Shown here piece after piece: positions 9,534 through 17,815 of a DNA stretch of 64,000 bases. This DNA comes from Thermococcus pacificus (lineage in GTDB: Archaea; Methanobacteriota_B; Thermococci; Thermococcales; Thermococcaceae), in NCBI RefSeq assembly GCF_002214485.1, contig NZ_CP015102.1, positions 310,001-374,000 on the forward strand, written 5' to 3'. Below the pieces are notes generated by a model, which saw nothing but the letters and a program-made list of their open reading frames with translations, searched no databases and was not told the DNA's origin. The position numbers and the translations under genes are program-made. The first letter of the stretch is position 1. Every line of letters starts with the position of its first letter.

Positions 9534-10022
9534 TCAGTCGAACTTATAGCCTATCTTCTCGACGAGCTCTCTGCGTTCCCTCTTGAGTTCCTCGTCCTCA
9601 ATCCTGTTGGCGGCCTTGCCATCCACCACGCCGAGGACGCTCCTTCCGAGTTCCGTCTCCGCAACTATCACCTGGAAGGGATTCTCGCTGGCCCCGTAGA
9701 CCATTGCCACTGCCGGGTGATTCTTCACCGCGTTGAGAACGTTTATCGGGAAGGCGTTCTTCATGAGGATGACGAAGACGTGGCCCGCGCCAATCTTCAG
9801 TGCGTTCTTTGCCGCGAGCTGCTCAAGCTCCTCGTCGTTTCCGGTGAAGCGCGTGAGCTGGGGTTTGGCCTCGTTCATGGCCACGCCGAACTTTATGCCC
9901 GGAACTGTTGTGAGGAGAGTCTTCGCCAGGTCGTCGACGGTGAATATTGAGAAGTTGCCCTGCCCGATTATCACCTCGACGCCCTCTGGCTTTTCAATGT
10001 CAATGACCTCTATCTTCACCAT
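9534..10022 (-). CDS. Adenosine-specific kinase (DUF355 family)
   Basis: The 162-residue protein belongs to the archaeal/bacterial DUF355 family, named adenosine-specific kinase from structural and binding work on a Pyrobaculum member. Recognisable stretches are [37 protein letters not shown] with a conserved Asn-Glu-Ala, [19 protein letters not shown] and the Gly-rich VVDG. It is a single compact alpha/beta domain with no signal peptide. GGTGGTGA precedes the chosen ATG at 10022, overlapping two in-frame GTG codons rejected as starts. The physiological substrate is not firmly established for the family. Confidence 0.85.
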   Translation of the reverse strand: MVKIEVIDIEKPEGVEVIIGQGNFSIFTVDDLAKTLLTTVPGIKFGVAMNEAKPQLTRFTGNDEELEQLAAKNALKIGAGHVFVILMKNAFPINVLNAVKNHPAVAMVYGASENPFQVIVAETELGRSVLGVVDGKAANRIEDEELKRERRELVEKIGYKFD

Positions 10023-10093
10023 GGTCACCACCGGAAGGATTTAATATCCCAACCGATATAACTTTTTCCCGTCCGGTAAAATGGTGAGGTAAA

Positions 10094-11011
10094 ATGCCCG
10101 AACCAGTCATGGAGGAGCTGGAACTTCTTGTTGAGATTCTGGACCGGCACCCTCTAGAGAGCCTAAGGAGGATAGCCGAGAGCGAGGGGATAGAATACTA
10201 CAGGCTCAAAAGGCTACATGACAAATACTACGGGAAGTACCTCACCGTGAGCGCCTCAGCAAACATCCGGAGGATAGGCCTCCGAAGCTTCGTTGCGTTT
10301 CTAAGCGTTTCCCCCGACAGGCTAATGGAGGTCGCGAGCAGAGTTACCCGGAATCCCTTCATAGGCTATGCAAATCCAGCCTTCGGCTTTAAGAACGGAC
10401 TCTCCCTTACAATCTATGTCCCAGACAAACAGAAGAAGCTCGTGGGCAAGATGCTCTCAAAATATTCGGACGACTATGAGTACTACGAAGTCAGGGCATA
10501 CCCCTATAGTGGCGACGAGGACTTCGGTGACTGGTATTTAAGCTACGACTACGCGGTTCTCCTCGACATTCTGAAATGGGACGCAAGGACACCTATAACC
10601 GAGATATCGCGGCGGCTGGGAAAAAGCAGACCAACCGTGAGGTACATGATAAAGCGCCTGCAGGAGGAGGGCATCATTGTGAAGTTCGCCCCCTTAGTGG
10701 ACATGAACATCCACAACAGGGGCGTCATAGGATTAACGAAGCACCTGGACGACGAGGTTCTAGAGAGGTTCAAGGAGTACGAGATAACGGTCGGTGTCCT
10801 CCCGGGGTACGGCTACATTCTCGAGTGGTTCTTCTCGTCGAAGGAAGACCTCGGGAGCAAGGTTCTGGAGTTCAGCAACTACGTGGAGAAGCTTCTCATA
10901 GAGTACTTCGACCCGGTTTTCAAGGAGATGAACGACAGGAATTTAAAGGACAGGTACCAGAGGATGGTTAAAGAGGATGGAAACGGCTACCGCTCCATTC
11001 TGGAGTTCTAA
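10094..11011 (+). CDS. Two-domain helix-turn-helix transcriptional regulator
   Basis: This 305-residue protein has an N-terminal helical segment that looks like a degenerate HTH (LESLRRIAESEGIEYYRLKRL, about residues 18-40), an Lrp-like alpha/beta region, and a second clear HTH at about 163-200 (TPITEISRRLGKSRPTVRYM). A further alpha/beta region follows. The arrangement resembles archaeal fused Lrp/AsnC-like regulators. It is divergent from the adenosine-kinase gene, with a shared short intergenic region containing AT-rich TATA candidates. The 3' end overlaps the convergent SPASM-like gene by four bases. Ligand and targets are unknown. Confidence 0.75.
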   Translation: MPEPVMEELELLVEILDRHPLESLRRIAESEGIEYYRLKRLHDKYYGKYLTVSASANIRRIGLRSFVAFLSVSPDRLMEVASRVTRNPFIGYANPAFGFKNGLSLTIYVPDKQKKLVGKMLSKYSDDYEYYEVRAYPYSGDEDFGDWYLSYDYAVLLDILKWDARTPITEISRRLGKSRPTVRYMIKRLQEEGIIVKFAPLVDMNIHNRGVIGLTKHLDDEVLERFKEYEITVGVLPGYGYILEWFFSSKEDLGSKVLEFSNYVEKLLIEYFDPVFKEMNDRNLKDRYQRMVKEDGNGYRSILEF

Positions 11012-11940
11012 AGGAATACCGGGCAGTATTCGAGGCCGTCGATTTCCCCAGTCGCCTGGTATTCAAGGGCCCTGCAGTCGTGGCATATATACCTGAAGGG
11101 GCAGTTGCTGCAAGTTCCTATCCTATCCTTCGTCATCCTCCAGAACTCCTTGAGGCGCTTCTTCCTGAGGATTCCCTTTATACTGGTCTCCTTTGCGTCG
11201 GCAACGATGTTGTTGCGGAGAAGCGGACATGGCAGGGCGTAGCCGTCGGCAGTTATCGCGAGCGTCCCAGCAAGGCAGTCGTGGTACCGCTCGGTAGTCG
11301 GGTTGAGGATGCGCCTCATCTCTATTACATTGAAGTCCAACTTTCTGGCCGAGCCGGGGTAGAGGACGTCGAGGTATATCTCCCCTGGAAAGGTGGTCTT
11401 GAGACCCCTTAGCCCATCCAGATCCGAACCCTTTACCATCACCAGAGCCCCGTGGAGCCAGTCCCGAGCCTCAAGCCTCTGGACGTTCTCTGGAGAGTAC
11501 TCAAGCTCCGCTATGAAGCGAACTCCATCAATTGGCCGTATTTCATCGACGTCATCGAGGAGAACCACCGCGTAGACCTCAGGAACCTCTATCTCCGCGG
11601 CGTAGGCAGCTATGGACAAGAGGTAATCATGGCTGTCGTAGTTGGTGAGCCAGAGCTCCCTTCCGCCCGCAAGCTTGAACTCCTTTATCAGCTCCCTCAC
11701 GCGCTCGACGCTCAGGGGCTCCCTTCGGAGTATGAAGGAGTTGTTGCCGATGCATCCGATGGAACGAGGGATTCCAGTAACTTCGGAGAACCTGCCCTTC
11801 CCAGAGCCGAGCTGGAGGATGAGCCTCTCAAGCCTGCCGCTATGGGGCCTGTCGCTCCAGGGAGGCTTGGCGACCGAGACCACGTTTGGAGAGAGGGCAA
11901 TGCCAAACGCCTGAGCGGTATCATAAGCCACCTTCTCCAT
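11008..11940 (-). CDS. SPASM-domain protein resembling a radical SAM enzyme but lacking the CX3CX2C motif
   Basis: The 310-residue protein reads like a radical SAM/SPASM maturase that has lost its catalytic cluster. In the first-strand region where CX3CX2C should lie, only Cys63 remains (SIGCIGNNSF). The following helix, AGGRELWLTN (about 91-100) and barrel-like strands persist. The C-terminal part keeps a full SPASM-like set: Cys222, Cys238, then Cys277, Cys280, Cys286, Cys289 and Cys306. It could bind an auxiliary Fe-S cluster without reductive cleavage of SAM. The ATG at 11940 follows GGTGGTG, and a strong GTATATATAC box is at 11970-11979. Function unknown; a redox or scaffold partner is possible. 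Confidence 0.65.
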   Translation of the reverse strand: MEKVAYDTAQAFGIALSPNVVSVAKPPWSDRPHSGRLERLILQLGSGKGRFSEVTGIPRSIGCIGNNSFILRREPLSVERVRELIKEFKLAGGRELWLTNYDSHDYLLSIAAYAAEIEVPEVYAVVLLDDVDEIRPIDGVRFIAELEYSPENVQRLEARDWLHGALVMVKGSDLDGLRGLKTTFPGEIYLDVLYPGSARKLDFNVIEMRRILNPTTERYHDCLAGTLAITADGYALPCPLLRNNIVADAKETSIKGILRKKRLKEFWRMTKDRIGTCSNCPFRYICHDCRALEYQATGEIDGLEYCPVFL

Positions 11941-11967
11941 TGAAGCACCACCGTAGGAAAATGGGCA

Positions 11968-11983
11968 GAAACGTATATATACT
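11968..11983 (-). promoter_or_regulatory. TATA box for the SPASM-like gene
   Basis: The minus strand reads AAAAGTATATATACGT, a near-ideal purine-rich BRE plus TATA element about 30 bp before the ribosome site of the SPASM-like gene. Confidence 0.6.
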
Positions 11984-12041
11984 TTTTCTATTCCGATTTT
12001 GCATACCACTTTAGAAAGTTTGCAAAAAATGAAAAATCCCC

Positions 12042-12470
12042 TCATCCCTCAGGCACAACCCTGTCCCCCTCGATCCAGAAGGTTCCCTCATCAGTTACCT
12101 CCTTCTTCCAGATCGGGACGCGCTTCTTCACTTCATCGATGGCCCATGAACAGGCCTCAAAGGCCTCTCTCCTGTGCTTTCCGCTGGCTATGATCAGTAT
12201 CGTGTCCTGGCCAACCCTGAGCTCCCCGTAACGGTGCCAGATGAGCATGTCCAGGATCGGGAACTTCTCAAGGGCCTCCTTTCGTATGCGCTCCATCTCA
12301 GCCTCGGCCATCTCAGGGTAGGCCTCGTAGATGAGCTTCTCAACCCGTCTCCCGTGGTTCTCGTTCCTCACCTTTCCGAGGAAGAAGACGTAAGCCCCAG
12401 CTTCCGGAACCAGGAGGTGGCCCAGGGCTTCATTGAGGTCGAAGGGTTCCTTCGTGAGCCTGACTTTCAT
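12042..12470 (-). CDS. moaE: Molybdopterin synthase catalytic subunit MoaE
   Basis: MoaE transfers sulfur from thiocarboxylated MoaD to precursor Z, making the dithiolene of molybdopterin (tungstopterin in Thermococcales). The 142-residue product has family length and signatures: GAYVFFLGKVRNENHGR near residues 29-45, LIYEAYPEMAEAEMERI, and the catalytic C-terminal KHRREAFEACSWAIDEVK plus KRVPIWKKE with the active lysines. Start is the ATG at 12470, before which lies GGGGATCGCC. A moaD-like gene lies about 1.6 kb away on the same strand with a ThiF/MoeB-like activator, so the pieces of a pterin or tRNA sulfur-transfer pathway are clustered but not contiguous. Confidence 0.94.
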   Translation of the reverse strand: MKVRLTKEPFDLNEALGHLLVPEAGAYVFFLGKVRNENHGRRVEKLIYEAYPEMAEAEMERIRKEALEKFPILDMLIWHRYGELRVGQDTILIIASGKHRREAFEACSWAIDEVKKRVPIWKKEVTDEGTFWIEGDRVVPEG

Positions 12471-12562
12471 GGCGATCCCCGAGAAAACTACGCGCCGGGA
12501 GTTAAAAATTGAGCGGTGGAAAGGTTTAAGTGATTCGGGGAGCATGCTATCCAGGTGAAAGG

Positions 12563-13405
12563 ATGAAAAGGTACGCGGTACTGTTCATCGCGATTCTTCT
12601 CATTGGCCTCGTGGCAGGCTGTCTAGGCAGAAACAGCGGCGAAACGACGCCGAGCGGCACCACGAGCAGTGCAACTCAGAGTATAACGAAAAAGGTAGAA
12701 ACGACCACCACGACCCAGACCCCAAAGGGGCCGGACCTCGATGAGCTGCTGAAGACTGTGAACTCGATAAGACAGTTCACGTACACCAGCAACGCCACGC
12801 TGAGGATGCTCGTGACGATAGAGCAGGGCAACACCTCCGAGACGGACAACGTGACCCTCAACGTCCTCGAGAACGGATACATGGACTACGAATCCTGGAG
12901 CGCGTGGATAAACTCCACGACGGTGAGCCTGCCGGACGGGGCTAAAACCAACATGTCCAGGATAGTGGTGGACAACATCACATACATCCAGAGCATAGTG
13001 GGCTGGGTGAAGGCTGAGGATACAGGGGCGAGCGAGATAGTCTGGAGGTACAGCATCGTCGGCCTGGCGAAGGAGTACCTGGGGGAGAAGCCGAGCTCGG
13101 TCGAGAACAACGGGACATTGAAGCTCGTCTACCACATCCCCGACTACAGGCTGAGGCCCTTCGCAACGGTCTACTTCGCCACCTCCTCGGAGACGGTGGT
13201 GAACGTTGAGGACGGCAGGCTGGAGCTCTACTTCAGGGACGGCCAGCTCGTCGGCGGGAGGCTGAGCTTCAGTGTCAGCTCAGAGACCGACGTAAATGAT
13301 CCGACTCTGGGCGAGATGAAGATCACTCAGAACGGAACCTGGGACGAGACCTTCAAGATAACCTCGATAAACGAAAAGAAGGCCGTGAAGGCCCCGTCTA
13401 CCTGA
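12563..13405 (+). CDS. Membrane-anchored lipoprotein of unknown function
   Basis: The 280-residue product begins with a lipoprotein-type signal (MKRYAVLFIAILLIGLVAGC), whose lipobox ends at Cys20. A Ser/Thr-rich linker (about 23-60) follows, then a beta-rich globular domain with many N-x-S/T sequons. The layout fits a surface lipoprotein anchored to the outer face of the membrane; it resembles LolA/LppX-like lipid-binding folds only in a general way. ATG at 12563 follows GGTGAAAGG. The 3' end overlaps the convergent ThiF-like gene by 8 bp. No specific family recognised. Confidence 0.75.
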   Translation: MKRYAVLFIAILLIGLVAGCLGRNSGETTPSGTTSSATQSITKKVETTTTTQTPKGPDLDELLKTVNSIRQFTYTSNATLRMLVTIEQGNTSETDNVTLNVLENGYMDYESWSAWINSTTVSLPDGAKTNMSRIVVDNITYIQSIVGWVKAEDTGASEIVWRYSIVGLAKEYLGEKPSSVENNGTLKLVYHIPDYRLRPFATVYFATSSETVVNVEDGRLELYFRDGQLVGGRLSFSVSSETDVNDPTLGEMKITQNGTWDETFKITSINEKKAVKAPST

Positions 13406-14096
13406 GATCAACAACGTCGAAGGTGTTGAATGCAAGGTCAACTAGGAGCAGCTTGTTGAGAAGGGGCTCGCCTATGCCGGTGAGGAGCTTTATGACCTCC
13501 ATTGTCTGAATCGAGCCTATAACTCCCGCCGTCGCCCCCAGAATCGGGAATTTTCCGCTCTTTTCTTTTATATTCGGGAAGATTTCCCTGAGGCTCTTCG
13601 TTATTCCCGGCACTACCGTCGTCACTTGGCCAAAGGTTCCCTCGACGGCCCCGTGAACGAGGGGAACGCGCTTCCTCTGGGAGTAATCGTCGAGCAGAAA
13701 CCTCGTCTCGAAGTTGTCGAGGCAGTCTACTATGATATCCACGCCCGCGAGGACGTCATCGATGTTCGACTCGTCAAGGCGCCCCACGAAGGTCTCTATC
13801 CTTACCTCGGAGTTGAAGCGCTCCAGCTTCCACTTAGCGGAGAGGGGCTTGGGGTTCTTTTCCAGATCCTCCTCCCAGTGGAGTATCTGCCTGTTGAGGT
13901 TGCTGAGCTCCGGTGTTTGCTCGTCTATGAGGAGTATGGTACCTATCCCAGCCGCGGCCAAGTAGTAGGCAACCGGACTTCCGAGGCCGCCGACTCCAAC
14001 GACTGCCACCTTCGAGTTCTTCAGCTTCTCCTGCCCTTCTTTCCCGAGTATCATGATCTGCCTGTCGTAGCGCTCAAGCTCCTTCTCGCTCAGCAT
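13398..14096 (-). CDS. ThiF/MoeB/HesA-family adenylyltransferase lacking the zinc cysteines
   Basis: This E1-like enzyme should adenylate the C-terminal glycine of a ubiquitin-like protein such as the MoaD encoded directly upstream. Visible features are the N-terminal RYDRQIMILGKEGQ, the nucleotide-binding VAVVGVGGLGSPVAYYLAAAG (about 28-48), LSNLNRQILH, the Mg/ATP residues around VDCLDNFETR and VPLVHGAVEG. Canonical MoeB and UbaA carry two CxxC zinc pairs; here the only cysteine seen is in VDCLDN, so the zinc site is absent. The 232-residue length is slightly short for the family. The ATG lies one base after the MoaD stop, so the two genes are probably translated together. Confidence 0.88.
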   Translation of the reverse strand: MLSEKELERYDRQIMILGKEGQEKLKNSKVAVVGVGGLGSPVAYYLAAAGIGTILLIDEQTPELSNLNRQILHWEEDLEKNPKPLSAKWKLERFNSEVRIETFVGRLDESNIDDVLAGVDIIVDCLDNFETRFLLDDYSQRKRVPLVHGAVEGTFGQVTTVVPGITKSLREIFPNIKEKSGKFPILGATAGVIGSIQTMEVIKLLTGIGEPLLNKLLLVDLAFNTFDVVDLR

Positions 14097-14097
14097 T

Positions 14098-14364
14098 TCA
14101 ACCACCACTCACCGGCGGGAAGAGGGCGACGACATCACCGTCGTGGAGAACCTCATCGAAGCGGACGTAGCGACCGTTTCTGGAGACGTTGACGTCGGCT
14201 AAATCATCGTCCTCAGCAAAGACCTCGTTCCTGAGAACCGGATGCTTCTCCCGCAAAATCTCTATCAGCTCGCCGACTGTTATACCATCCGGGACTTCCA
14301 GCTCCTCCTCGCCCTTCCCCACGAGGGAGCGGTACCTTGCAAAATAGCGAACGGTAACCTTCAT
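14098..14364 (-). CDS. moaD: MoaD/SAMP-like ubiquitin-fold sulfur carrier
   Basis: The 88-residue protein has the beta-grasp pattern of MoaD and archaeal small modifier proteins: MKVTVRYFARYRSLVGK at the N-terminus, VPDGITVGELIEIL in the middle and the essential di-glycine tail PPVSGG. The C-terminal glycine is activated by an E1-like enzyme and thiocarboxylated for MoaE, or conjugated to proteins as in SAMPs. GGTGGTGGGA precedes the ATG at 14364. The adjacent ThiF-like gene follows after one base, which supports them as partners. Sequence alone cannot separate a cofactor role from protein modification. Confidence 0.9.
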   Translation of the reverse strand: MKVTVRYFARYRSLVGKGEEELEVPDGITVGELIEILREKHPVLRNEVFAEDDDLADVNVSRNGRYVRFDEVLHDGDVVALFPPVSGG

Positions 14365-14420
14365 TCCCACCACCGAGAAAAGTTGGATGGAGGGTTAAAA
14401 AGGGTTGCTGGACGGCTTTG

Positions 14421-14936
14421 CTACCAGGGCACGCTCTTCCAGCCCATCTTGTAGGCGAAGTAGTTGGCCCCCCAGTGGATGAAGGGCGAGACCACGAGGA
14501 GGAAGATTATTTGGCCGCTGGAGAGCGTCTTGACCGGATACGCGAGGGCGAGGGCAGTTATGAGGAAGCCGAGCTGGTCGAGGCCTATGGCCGGGGCGCC
14601 CCTCGGCAGGTTCGCGCGCCTCTTGAAGAAGCTCCCGATGAGATCTCCGAGGAGGGCACCGAAGGAGAGGAGAAAAGCTAGCAGGACGGCAGTCCTAAGG
14701 TCGCCGTAGAAGCTAGGGGTTATGTGGTACTGGACAATCCCCACGAGAGTGCCTATAGAAACACCGCCTATGAAGCCGCGCCACGTTTTTCCGTCCCCGA
14801 AAAGCCTCCTCCCGTCCCGCCAGGTTCTACCGCCATCGATGGGCCTGCCTCCACCGACCAGAACCGGAGAGGCGTTGGCGAAGTACGCCGGAAGGATGTA
14901 CCAAAACGCCCAGAGGAGGGATGAGAGCAATCCCAT
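14421..14936 (-). CDS. carS: CDP-archaeol synthase CarS
   Basis: CarS (DUF46) makes CDP-archaeol from CTP and digeranylgeranylglyceryl phosphate, the activation step of archaeal phospholipid head-group attachment, at the cytoplasmic membrane. The 171-residue product has several hydrophobic segments and the family motif cluster between them: NASPVLVGGGRPIDGG (about 21-36), RRLFGDGKTWRGFIGG (about 43-58) and FGALLGDLIGSFFKRR (about 92-107), whose Asp residues would bind metal and nucleotide. Length and topology match known archaeal CarS. ATG at 14936 follows AAGGGTGGAAT. It is followed on the minus strand by moaD, separated by 56 bp. Confidence 0.93.
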   Translation of the reverse strand: MGLLSSLLWAFWYILPAYFANASPVLVGGGRPIDGGRTWRDGRRLFGDGKTWRGFIGGVSIGTLVGIVQYHITPSFYGDLRTAVLLAFLLSFGALLGDLIGSFFKRRANLPRGAPAIGLDQLGFLITALALAYPVKTLSSGQIIFLLVVSPFIHWGANYFAYKMGWKSVPW

Positions 14937-14975
14937 TATTCCACCCTTGACGAGTATTAACTAGCCGTTTTAAAG

Positions 14976-15133
14976 CTACCGCTCTCCACCCTTCAGGCAG
15001 TCCACTAGCCTCTCCAGTACCCCCCGTCCATGTGTTCCAGTATGAACCGGACTATCCTCTCGGCGATCTCGTTGCGTTTGATGGCGAACTCTATGCTCTC
15101 GTGCTCTACACATACTTCAAAGGGAAGAGAGCA
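14976..15133 (-). pseudogene. Frame-broken small gene, unrecognised
   Basis: Two minus-strand reading frames join here. The first encodes about 37 residues including VEHESIEFAIKRNEIAERI and ends at a stop just after HMDGG. A second frame continues as VLERLVDCLKGGER and stops at 14978. The switch falls at a run of six C on the plus strand (15020-15025); seven would give one continuous frame reading HMDGGVLERLV. Residue composition of both parts looks like real Thermococcus coding sequence. No in-frame ATG, GTG or TTG is seen at the 5' end, so the start is unresolved. The loss may be true decay or a homopolymer sequencing error. Confidence 0.5.
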
Positions 15134-15178
15134 AGAGAGATTTAAACGCTCCGAATGAAGAAAAGATAAGGTGAGAAA

Positions 15179-16084
15179 ATGAACCTGAAAGCCGCAATCC
15201 TTGGACTTGCCATCGCCATTATCCTATGGGCAGGCTACGCCGTCTACGCCGCCTACACGCTCCACCCCCAGCTGAGTGCCCAGTGGGGCTACGTCGATGA
15301 GAAGACCACAGAGATATGGCTGGACGCAGAGCTGAGCAAGCCCCTCCTTGTCCCTGCATCGATAAGCAACCTCACGATAGAGTTCATGGGGGTGCCCATA
15401 GCAGAGGCGGAGAGGTTCGACTACAGCCCGACGGGGAGGAACGCGAGGCTCGCCCTGGCGGTAGACAACAAAAACCTCGTGCGCGCCCTGGTGAAGTATT
15501 TCGAGAGCGGGCAGAGGGGCACGGTTAACGTGGCACTCAGGGGCAAACTGCTCGGCGTGATCCCGATAAACACCGATATCCACCAGGAGATAAGTGAGAA
15601 CATCCTCGGCTACCTCAACCTCAGCGCGGAGAGCAAGGACGTCGCCGGCGGGCTTGTAAAGACCCCTGCACTGGTTGGGACAACCTTCGACTGGGTCGGA
15701 GAAGAGGGAGGAAACGCAGTCCTGACCGCCCACATAAAGTTATACAACCCCAACGGGTTCGCAATTCCAGTAGGCAACATCAGCTTCGAGATCCAAGCCA
15801 ACGACATCAAGGTAGGCCACGGAAAGACCACCAAGGGCGTTGTGATACCTGCGAAGGGCTACGCCACAGTGGACGTTAAAACCTACATCGAAGAGGACTC
15901 GCTGCCGAAAGTCTGGGCGACCCACATCAGGAACGGAGAGGTCAGCAAGGTGAAGGCGGACGTATTCCTTGACATGACCTTCATGAAACAGAGCTACAGG
16001 ATAAAGCTCGCCAGCTACGAGGAGAGCGTGGAGACCGACATAATGGGCGAGCTCAACAGCATGCTGAACGAAGCTTTCGGATGA
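15179..16084 (+). CDS. Membrane-anchored LEA type 2 (WHy-domain) protein
   Basis: This 301-residue protein starts with an uncleaved hydrophobic segment (about residues 5-27), so most of it should lie outside the membrane. Two beta-rich repeats follow. The second, around 185-285, matches the LEA14/WHy pattern: AHIKLYNPNGFAIPVGNISF, then GHGKTTKGVVIPAKGYATVDV and VFLDMTF. The first (about 45-150) is a more distant copy. LEA-2 proteins are implicated in desiccation and stress protection, though archaeal roles are undefined. GGTGAG lies eight bases before the ATG, with TTTAAA at 15141-15146 as TATA box. Confidence 0.8.
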   Translation: MNLKAAILGLAIAIILWAGYAVYAAYTLHPQLSAQWGYVDEKTTEIWLDAELSKPLLVPASISNLTIEFMGVPIAEAERFDYSPTGRNARLALAVDNKNLVRALVKYFESGQRGTVNVALRGKLLGVIPINTDIHQEISENILGYLNLSAESKDVAGGLVKTPALVGTTFDWVGEEGGNAVLTAHIKLYNPNGFAIPVGNISFEIQANDIKVGHGKTTKGVVIPAKGYATVDVKTYIEEDSLPKVWATHIRNGEVSKVKADVFLDMTFMKQSYRIKLASYEESVETDIMGELNSMLNEAFG

Positions 16085-16127
16085 AGATTTTTAAGGACCC
16101 CCTCTTTTCCATCTTCAGGTGAGAACC

Positions 16128-16646
16128 ATGAACGTGAGAGAGGTGCACGACTTTCTGAACGAGATGTGGGAGGGCATATTCACGCTCAACGAGGAACTCA
16201 AGGCCGAGCTCCCTGTTGAGGGATTCAAGGTGGAGGACGTTGAGGAGGTCTTCGGAGCTTACGTCTTCCTGGACGGCGAGTGGAGGCTCATGAAGTACCC
16301 CCATCCAGCGTTCGAGATAAAGCCCCAGATTGAAGTCGGCGCCACACCGGAGAGCTACTACTTCGTCGTTGCCGTCCCGAAGGAGAAGGTGAGCGAGAAC
16401 TTCGTCGGGCTGTTCATCGAAATCTTCCCCAGGAGCTTCATCTACGGCGCTGAGGACTTTCTGAACGACGTCTACAACTGGAGGCGCGACGGGAAGGTCT
16501 CGCCAAGCGAGATACTCGAGAAGATCTCCAAGAGCGACGAGAAGGTCTTCCAGTTCGAGGCCAACTTTGACTCCGCAAAGGCCCTGAAGCAGGGGGTAAA
16601 GAGGCTCATAGAGCTTGGAAAACGCTTTGAAATCTTCGACCTCTGA
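16128..16646 (+). CDS. Conserved-looking cytosolic protein, function unknown
   Basis: The 172-residue protein is acidic, has no signal or membrane segment and looks alpha/beta. It has an N-terminal helical stretch (VREVHDFLNEMWEGIFTLNE), a central beta region (GAYVFLDGEWRLMKYPHP, then YYFVVAVPKEKV) and a C-terminal helical part rich in Lys and Glu. I do not recognise a catalytic motif or assign a named family. The start is the ATG at 16128 following GGTGAGAACC. The gene is 11 bp upstream of an RNA m5C methyltransferase gene, so the two are probably cotranscribed. Confidence 0.7.
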   Translation: MNVREVHDFLNEMWEGIFTLNEELKAELPVEGFKVEDVEEVFGAYVFLDGEWRLMKYPHPAFEIKPQIEVGATPESYYFVVAVPKEKVSENFVGLFIEIFPRSFIYGAEDFLNDVYNWRRDGKVSPSEILEKISKSDEKVFQFEANFDSAKALKQGVKRLIELGKRFEIFDL

Positions 16647-16657
16647 GGTGTTCCCGC

Positions 16658-17815
16658 GTGAGCTACGAGGACGCTTTTCCGCCGGAGCTGAGGGAGTACT
16701 ACCGAAGACTCTTCGGGAGCGAAGCGGAGGAGATAATGGCCTCTCTCAGGACGCCGGTGGAGAAGTACTACATCCGCGTCAACACGCTCAAGACGAGCCG
16801 CTCGAAGCTGATGAGCATTCTGAAAAAGGAGGGCCTGAAGCCGAAGAGGAGCCCCTACCTCAAGGAGGGGATATACTTCGAGAGGGAAGGCCCGAACTTT
16901 CCCGATGATTACGAGCCTGGCCTCCCGGTGGTGAGGGCCAACAAGTTCGCGAGTGAAAGCGTCTACCAGGGCGCGATGCTCTACGCACCGGGTGTTCTTC
17001 AGGCGGACAAGAAGATTAAGCCCGGCGATGAGGTGGAGATAAGGGATCCAAGGGGCCTCCTCGTCGGCGTTGGAATAGCCAGGATGAGCGCCAAGGAGAT
17101 GATACTGTCAACGAGGGGCTTAGCTGTCGAGGTTACGCTCCCCAAGTTCAGGCTGCCCAGTCTCAGCGAGCTGGAGAGCTTTAGGGAGGGCCTCTTCTAC
17201 GCCCAGAGTCTGCCCTCGATGGTGGTTGCCCACGTTTTAGAGCCAAGCGAGGAGGAGCTTATAATTGACATGGCGGCGGCACCGGGCGGAAAGACGAGCC
17301 ACATATCTCAGCTCATGCAGAACAGGGGCGAGATAATAGCAATTGACAAATCGAGGAACAGGCTGAAGAAGACCGAGGAAGAGCTGAACAGGCTGGGCGT
17401 TAAGAACGTTAAGCTGCTCCACATGGACTCCAGGAAGCTACCTGAGCTCGGAATCGAGGCGGACAAGATACTACTCGATGCACCCTGCACCGCACTGGGA
17501 ATACGGCCGAAACTCTGGGAGAGCAGAACTCCAAAGGACATCGAGGCGACGGCGCGCTACCAGAGGCACTTCATAAACGCCGCCATAAAGTCCCTCAGGA
17601 AGGACGGCGTTCTCGTTTACTCAACCTGCACGCTCTCGCTTGAAGAGAACGAGGCCAACGTAAGGTACATGCTCGAAAAAGGCTTAAAGCTCGAGGAGCA
17701 GAGCGTATTCATAGGGTCGCACGGGATAGACCTCGACGGTGTGCAGAGGTTTTATCCAAACAGGCACCTCACGCAGGGCTTCTTCATAGCGAGGCTCAGG
17801 AAGGTGAAGGGATGA
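16658..17815 (+). CDS. RNA cytosine-5 methyltransferase with PUA domain (NSun6-like)
   Basis: This 385-residue SAM-dependent enzyme of the RsmB/NOP family should form m5C in RNA. The order is an N-terminal region, an inserted PUA domain (about 95-165; LQADKKIKPGDEVEIRDPRG), then a Rossmann methyltransferase with motif I DMAAAPGGKTSHISQ (about 205), ITIDK-like AIDKSRNRLKK, motif IV LDAPCTALG and motif VI VYSTCTLS. The cysteines in the last two are the catalytic base-release pair. The PUA insertion is typical of the NSun6 branch, which methylates C72 of tRNA; that substrate is inferred. Translation starts at a GTG after GAGGTGTT, and the stop overlaps the next ATG by four bases. Confidence 0.92.
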   Translation: MSYEDAFPPELREYYRRLFGSEAEEIMASLRTPVEKYYIRVNTLKTSRSKLMSILKKEGLKPKRSPYLKEGIYFEREGPNFPDDYEPGLPVVRANKFASESVYQGAMLYAPGVLQADKKIKPGDEVEIRDPRGLLVGVGIARMSAKEMILSTRGLAVEVTLPKFRLPSLSELESFREGLFYAQSLPSMVVAHVLEPSEEELIIDMAAAPGGKTSHISQLMQNRGEIIAIDKSRNRLKKTEEELNRLGVKNVKLLHMDSRKLPELGIEADKILLDAPCTALGIRPKLWESRTPKDIEATARYQRHFINAAIKSLRKDGVLVYSTCTLSLEENEANVRYMLEKGLKLEEQSVFIGSHGIDLDGVQRFYPNRHLTQGFFIARLRKVKG

